Source of the DNA: Defluviitaleaceae bacterium
GTDB lineage: Bacteria > Bacillota > Clostridia > Lachnospirales > WRAX01
Reading direction: 5' to 3'
DNA length: 6,950 bases
NCBI GenBank assembly: GCA_009787945.1
Contig: WQSI01000094.1
Coordinates: forward strand, 1-6,950
The translations under genes were made by a program, and so were the position numbers. Positions within the stretch are counted from its first letter, which is position 1; each line of letters begins with the position of its first letter. Below, in pieces: positions 6,599 to 6,950 of the stretch. The notes beneath the pieces are model-generated. The model searched no databases and was not told where the DNA came from. It was given only the letters and a program-made list of their open reading frames with translations.

Positions 6599-6950
6599 TA
6601 TTTAAAACTGCTCCCTCCAATAAACTCCCTTAAAAGGGAAGTTGAGGGAACTTCCTTTTCCACAATGCCCATGAAATAATCAAGGAATTTTAGTAGGCGG
6701 GTTGCCTCTAAATAGGCTTCATCTTCTGGCTTTATGGCAAACAGCTGTGGCATGGCATACTGTTTTAAAATACACAATTCGTAAACCAAAGCAGAGTTGA
6801 AAAACACATCTGCTTGGGCTTGGAATGGGAAAATGTTCTCCTGCTCGCCTTTAACAACCTTTGGCCACATGTCAATTGTGCGCTTGGCATCAAAGCCGCG
6901 ATAGTGATTATCCCGCACAATTCTGCGGATTTTGCGGGTGTCGCTGGCGG
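6598..6950 (-). CDS. Nucleoside kinase (uridine kinase-like), C-terminal part
   Basis: The frame is open from the window edge to TAA at 6600-6598, giving the last 116 residues; the gene starts outside. The visible part begins ASDTRKIRRIVRDNHYRGF, matching the DxRxIRRIxRD segment of the uridine kinase/phosphoribulokinase P-loop family. It continues with DAKRTIDMWPKV and IFPFQAQADVFFNSALVYEL, which I associate with clostridial and Thermotoga-type nucleoside kinases, usually about 550 residues with TGS and threonyl-tRNA synthetase-like domains before the kinase domain. The product would phosphorylate a nucleoside for salvage; the exact nucleoside cannot be told from this piece. A GTG at 6918 could be mistaken for a start, but it falls inside the conserved RRIVRD segment, has no role as one, and the frame continues upstream. 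The end overlaps the rmuC start by one base, so the two share a transcript. Confidence 0.88.
   Translation of the reverse strand, partial: ASDTRKIRRIVRDNHYRGFDAKRTIDMWPKVVKGEQENIFPFQAQADVFFNSALVYELCILKQYAMPQLFAIKPEDEAYLEATRLLKFLDYFMGIVEKEVPSTSLLREFIGGSSFK
6622..6659 (-). other. Competing hairpins at the end of the nucleoside kinase gene
   Basis: In the minus-strand RNA, the segment at 6659-6649 can pair with 6643-6633 around a five-base loop: AAGTT with AACTT, two GC pairs, one GU and three AU pairs, about 11 bp. The second arm can instead pair with the downstream AAGGGAGTT (6632-6624) with one bulged base. The two structures are mutually exclusive and lie just before the rmuC ribosome binding site. 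There is no long U-run. The bases are also coding, so chance is possible. Confidence 0.35.

Noticed and set aside
5991..6605. A plus-strand frame of about 200 codons opposite rmuC
   Set aside because: The minus strand encodes a full RmuC with the expected membrane helix and domain motifs; the plus-strand product has no family signature and no ribosome binding site.
6916..6918. GTG at 6918 as the start of a 106-residue protein
   Set aside because: The codon is inside the conserved RRIVRD segment of the kinase family and the frame stays open to the window edge, so it is an internal valine.

Overview
The window reads as a chromosomal housekeeping region of a low-to-mid GC member of the Bacillota, most likely a clostridial lineage. 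Four things point there: a long bifunctional Rel, an rplM-rpsI pair behind an L13-type leader RNA, a nucleoside kinase of the uridine kinase-like type, and strong AGGAGG-type ribosome binding sites with SigA-like TTGACA/TATAAT promoters. I cannot name the genus. I found no mobile element, CRISPR array, tRNA or rRNA gene, and no prophage sign.

Layout. Positions 1-2939 are a minus-strand cluster, transcribed right to left: relA (bifunctional (p)ppGpp synthetase/hydrolase), then a nitroreductase-family flavoprotein, then the start of a small membrane protein that overlaps the nitroreductase stop and runs off the left edge. Positions 2940-3080 are a divergent promoter region with one good promoter for each direction. 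Positions 3081-4395 are a plus-strand pair: a GNAT acetyltransferase and a membrane-anchored M15 (VanY/DacB-like) D-Ala-D-Ala peptidase. Positions 4396-4561 hold a consensus promoter and the structured L13 leader, followed by rplM and rpsI (4562-5421) and a strong intrinsic terminator. On the other side of that terminator, on the minus strand and convergent, lie rmuC (5471-6598) and the 3' part of a nucleoside kinase gene (6598-6950, entering from the right edge). Those two overlap by one base (TAATG).

How the genes fit together. Rel sets the alarmone level that represses ribosome synthesis, and rplM-rpsI encodes two ribosomal proteins, probably autoregulated through the leader. The M15 peptidase acts on the cell wall, RmuC on DNA structures, and the kinase on nucleoside salvage. 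I see no single shared pathway, and no undescribed multi-gene system. The points most worth a second look are local. Rel carries a charged insertion of about 22 residues in its hydrolase domain and a TFKD form of the usual RFKD synthetase motif. The GNAT start has to be moved because the promoter -10 abuts the longest-ORF start codon. The L13 leader has no terminator. Competing hairpins sit at the kinase/rmuC junction. No stretch longer than 300 bases lacks a gene.
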